Source: Methanosphaera sp. rholeuAM130 (GTDB taxonomy: Archaea > Methanobacteriota > Methanobacteria > Methanobacteriales > Methanobacteriaceae). From it: a stretch of DNA of 7,165 nucleotides. Made by a program: the position numbers and the translations under genes. This document shows positions 5,570 to 7,165 of the stretch, one piece after another. The stretch is from positions 1 through 7,165 of the forward strand of contig MUZY01000220.1 of assembly GCA_003266065.1 (NCBI GenBank), read 5' to 3'. The notes beneath the pieces were generated by a model. It saw only the letters and a list, made by a program, of their open reading frames with translations, ran no database searches and was not told the DNA's origin. Every line of letters starts with the position of its first letter. Position 1 is the stretch's first letter.

Positions 5570-6807
5570 AACAGTCCCAGATACGTGATGATTGACGGGA
5601 CTATCAAAACGCCCATCAGGTTGCTTTTGCTGATGTTCAGGTAATTGGGAAGCAATCCCAATGCGACAGATGTAACGTAGCATATCGTCACGTAGAGTAT
5701 TGGTGCATTCGTAATAACTGAGTAGCTTAATACGATAATCGTAATTAAAACAACTAATGTCACATTTAAATTATAATAATTAACGTTATTGACCCTTTGA
5801 ATAACGTAATCGCCTATTTTTATTGAAATCATGCACGAAATGGAAACGCTTACCAATCCAATGAATATGAAAAATAATACGTGAATCAGTTCCAGATTGC
5901 TTAAAAGATAATTAACGTACATGCTGATGGCACTGCGCGGATTTCCTATTAGATATATTGCCAAAAGTGAAAATATCGTATCGGAGATATTGACGCCGCT
6001 GTTGGTTAAGATGAAATCCTCCGGAGTAATGTTCCTATTGAATGTCAGTGTTTGGGCTATGACACTGCCCTGAGCCGGACCAAGGCCTGGAAGCAGACCC
6101 AAAATACAGCCTGAAATGCTTCCTGCAGCGGTGGATTTGATGAACCTCCTGTCAATATTTATGCATTTATTAATCTTCTGTGGTGGAAGATGTGCCTTTT
6201 TGCTAACTGAATACAGCAGGGTACTGATACTGAACATGGCCGAAAGAATACATAACAATGCAGTATTTCCACTTAAATTGCTGCTTAGTACAAAAAATCC
6301 CAGAATGCCCGATACCAGGAAGATTAGCAGACTATAAAGTCTGTTGATATTGCTCTTATTTGTAAAGTAAATCATCAGAATCATGGTTGTTATAAGAAGA
6401 TATGCAATATGATCTTTCAGGATGCAATATGCTGCGGGCAAAACCATAAATAGCACAGGCAAAAGCATTATCAATATGACGATTGACAGATAGCCTCCAA
6501 AACTGACAAGTCTTATTGCCTTATGTCCTTCACCCTTAAAAAGCAGTCTATGTGCCGGCTGAACGCTTGCAATGGTGTCTTCGGTCGATAGTCCAAAAAT
6601 CAATGACGGAATAAATTCAATCATGGCATGAACGATTGCGATGGTGACGAAAAAAGTGCATAACGTCATGTTCGAGGTGTGATTCAATATCGGTTCTGAC
6701 AAGGAAAATATTATTATTCCAACGGTATTTACATGTAAACCGGGGGTTATGCCAGTAATTATCCCCATTAATGTTCCGATTAATATTGCTGCTAAAATGT
6801 CTATCAT
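5566..6807 (-). CDS. Archaeal TctA-family permease (tripartite tricarboxylate transporter permease-like)
   Basis: 413 residues, highly hydrophobic, with about ten or more membrane segments. It looks like the large permease subunit of TctA-type transporters, in the short archaeal form, shorter than the about 500 residues of bacterial TctA. The two halves each carry a related glycine/proline loop: GIITGITPGLHVN (15-27) and ILGLLPGLGPAQG (235-247), the signature of the family and of an internal duplication. Another conserved-looking stretch is FIPSLIFGLSTEDT (65-78). Bacterial systems need a small membrane subunit (TctB) and a periplasmic binding protein (TctC). Neither is visible beside this gene, so it may work alone; the substrate is unknown. 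The ATG at 6807 has no ribosome binding site, and an AT-rich TATA-like element just upstream suggests a leaderless mRNA. It is convergent with the methyltransferase and overlaps its stop codon. Confidence 0.85.
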   Translation of the reverse strand: MIDILAAILIGTLMGIITGITPGLHVNTVGIIIFSLSEPILNHTSNMTLCTFFVTIAIVHAMIEFIPSLIFGLSTEDTIASVQPAHRLLFKGEGHKAIRLVSFGGYLSIVILIMLLPVLFMVLPAAYCILKDHIAYLLITTMILMIYFTNKSNINRLYSLLIFLVSGILGFFVLSSNLSGNTALLCILSAMFSISTLLYSVSKKAHLPPQKINKCINIDRRFIKSTAAGSISGCILGLLPGLGPAQGSVIAQTLTFNRNITPEDFILTNSGVNISDTIFSLLAIYLIGNPRSAISMYVNYLLSNLELIHVLFFIFIGLVSVSISCMISIKIGDYVIQRVNNVNYYNLNVTLVVLITIIVLSYSVITNAPILYVTICYVTSVALGLLPNYLNISKSNLMGVLIVPSIITYLGLF

Positions 6808-6815
6808 AATATAAT

Positions 6816-6836
6816 TAATACTAATATATATTATTT
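6816..6836 (-). promoter_or_regulatory. Probable promoter of the TctA-family permease
   Basis: The minus strand reads AATAATATATATTAGTATTA just upstream of the ATG at 6807; TAATATATATTA (6822-6833) is palindromic. Its upstream half is about 25 bp from the ATG, which fits a leaderless mRNA. An alternative TATA-like run (GGTATAAGTATTAC, 6837-6850) further upstream would give a leader of about 12 bases. The last 14 bases (6816-6829) repeat those in front of the methyltransferase. Confidence 0.4.
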
Positions 6837-6858
6837 GTAATACTTATACCTTTTCATG

Positions 6859-6888
6859 GGCAGCTGTTTACGTGCCGTGTTATTTTTT
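6859..6888. repeat. GC-richer patch with small inverted repeat and T-run in the spacer
   Basis: In an otherwise AT-rich spacer, GGCA (6859-6862) and TGCC (6873-6876) could pair, with CAGCTG next to the left arm, followed on the plus strand by six T at 6883-6888. The stem is only four pairs. It could be an operator for the permease promoter, a weak structured element, or chance. I see no gene in the 227-bp spacer 6808-7034. Confidence 0.25.
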
Positions 6889-6934
6889 CATATTATTTAA
6901 TGACAGTTAATTTTTGCAAAGTAATCTCATCAGC

Positions 6935-6971
6935 ATTGCTTTAAACCTTTCTGCTGTAAAGGTATTGCTTT
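6935..6971 (+). promoter_or_regulatory. Inverted repeat flanked by direct repeats upstream of the exported-protein promoter
   Basis: ACCTTT (6945-6950) and AAAGGT (6958-6963) form a perfect 6-bp inverted repeat with a 7-base centre. It is flanked by two copies of ATTGCTTT (6935-6942 and 6964-6971). The block ends immediately before the TATA box at 6973-6984, where archaeal activators or the BRE-bound factor would sit. An operator is plausible but unproven. Confidence 0.4.
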
Positions 6972-6972
6972 C

Positions 6973-6984
6973 TTTTATTTATAT
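6973..6984 (+). promoter_or_regulatory. TATA box of the exported-protein gene
   Basis: TTTTATTTATAT (6973-6984) matches the TTTATAT core of methanogen promoters. Transcription should start near 7005, giving a leader of about 30 bases that contains the strong ribosome binding site. Confidence 0.55.
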
Positions 6985-7021
6985 CATTTCTCTTTCAAAT
7001 AATAATATATCAAGTTCTTGT

Positions 7022-7028
7022 GGAGGTG
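7022..7028 (+). promoter_or_regulatory. Strong ribosome binding site
   Basis: GGAGGTG lies six bases before the ATG at 7035. It is the longest match to the 16S anti-Shine-Dalgarno sequence in the window and fixes the start of the truncated gene. It suggests efficient translation. Confidence 0.85.
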
Positions 7029-7034
7029 TATTTG

Positions 7035-7165
7035 ATGGATATCAAGAAGTTTTTAGTATTATCTCTTCTTGCAGTATGTCTATTGGGATGCATTACAACC
7101 GTTAGTGCAGGACTCTTTGACTTTTTGGATGATGGTATGGAAGAACATGATTTTGGAAATTTCAC
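7035..7165 (+). CDS. Small exported protein, N-terminal part only (truncated by window edge)
   Basis: Forty-three codons are visible. MDIKK gives a basic N-terminus, residues 6-24 are hydrophobic (FLVLSLLAVCLLGC then ITTVSA), and VSA-G at 23-26 looks like a signal peptidase cleavage site. Alternatively, LLGC at 16-19 resembles a lipobox. The mature part begins GLFDFLDDGMEEHDFGNF, acidic after a short aromatic stretch. Signal peptides followed by a GLFDF/GFFDF-like start are common, as I recall, among small secreted proteins of Methanobrevibacter and relatives, whose role is unknown. A TATA box, a strong ribosome binding site and a clean signal peptide make the gene very likely real although most of it is missing. 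No function can be given. Confidence 0.8.
   Translation, partial: MDIKKFLVLSLLAVCLLGCITTVSAGLFDFLDDGMEEHDFGNF

Noticed and set aside
6914..7105. 63-codon plus-strand ORF starting at TTG
   Set aside because: It runs through the promoter and ribosome binding site and overlaps the exported-protein gene in another frame, and it has no binding site of its own.

Overview
The window reads as a piece of a very AT-rich euryarchaeal chromosome. It most likely comes from a Methanobacteriales methanogen of the Methanobrevibacter/Methanosphaera type. Pointers to this are archaeal TATA elements 20-50 bp upstream of starts, a mix of apparently leaderless genes and genes with GGTG-type ribosome binding sites, an archaeal secretion ATPase/platform pair, an archaeal orphan TctA-like permease and an archaeal-type inositol phosphate synthase. 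The genus is an inference from composition and gene content; no rRNA or tRNA is present to fix it.

Layout from left to right. (1) Bases 1-1016, minus strand: myo-inositol-1-phosphate synthase, whose last residues run off the left edge. (2) 1017-1285: AT-rich spacer with the promoter of that gene and a perfect AT-only inverted repeat. (3) 1286-2179, minus: YhaM-like protein (OB fold plus HD phosphohydrolase), a probable 3'-5' exonuclease. (4) 2320-4544, minus: a two-gene operon of a TadA/VirB11-type secretion ATPase followed by a single-domain T2SF/TadC platform membrane protein. (5) 4545-4630: compact divergent promoter. (6) 4631-5569, plus: Cys-rich zinc-binding-type N-terminus fused to a class I SAM methyltransferase of unknown substrate. 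(7) 5566-6807, minus: archaeal TctA-family permease, convergent with the methyltransferase; both end in TAG codons sharing one CTAG. (8) 6808-7034: 227 bp spacer with promoters in both directions and small repeats. (9) 7035 to the right edge, plus: start of a small exported protein with a strong ribosome binding site and a signal peptide.

Apart from the ATPase/platform pair, the genes do not form one pathway. The synthase supplies inositol phosphate for archaeal inositol lipids, the YhaM-like protein would act on nucleic acid, the secretion pair would move or assemble extracellular filaments or proteins, and the permease probably moves an unknown small molecule. No CRISPR array, insertion sequence, phage gene or defence cassette is visible, and I do not see a clear new multi-gene system. 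The points most worth a second look are the uncharacterised Cys-cluster methyltransferase, the minimal secretion pair without a visible prepilin, the orphan TctA permease, and a 14-bp promoter sequence shared by the methyltransferase and the permease.
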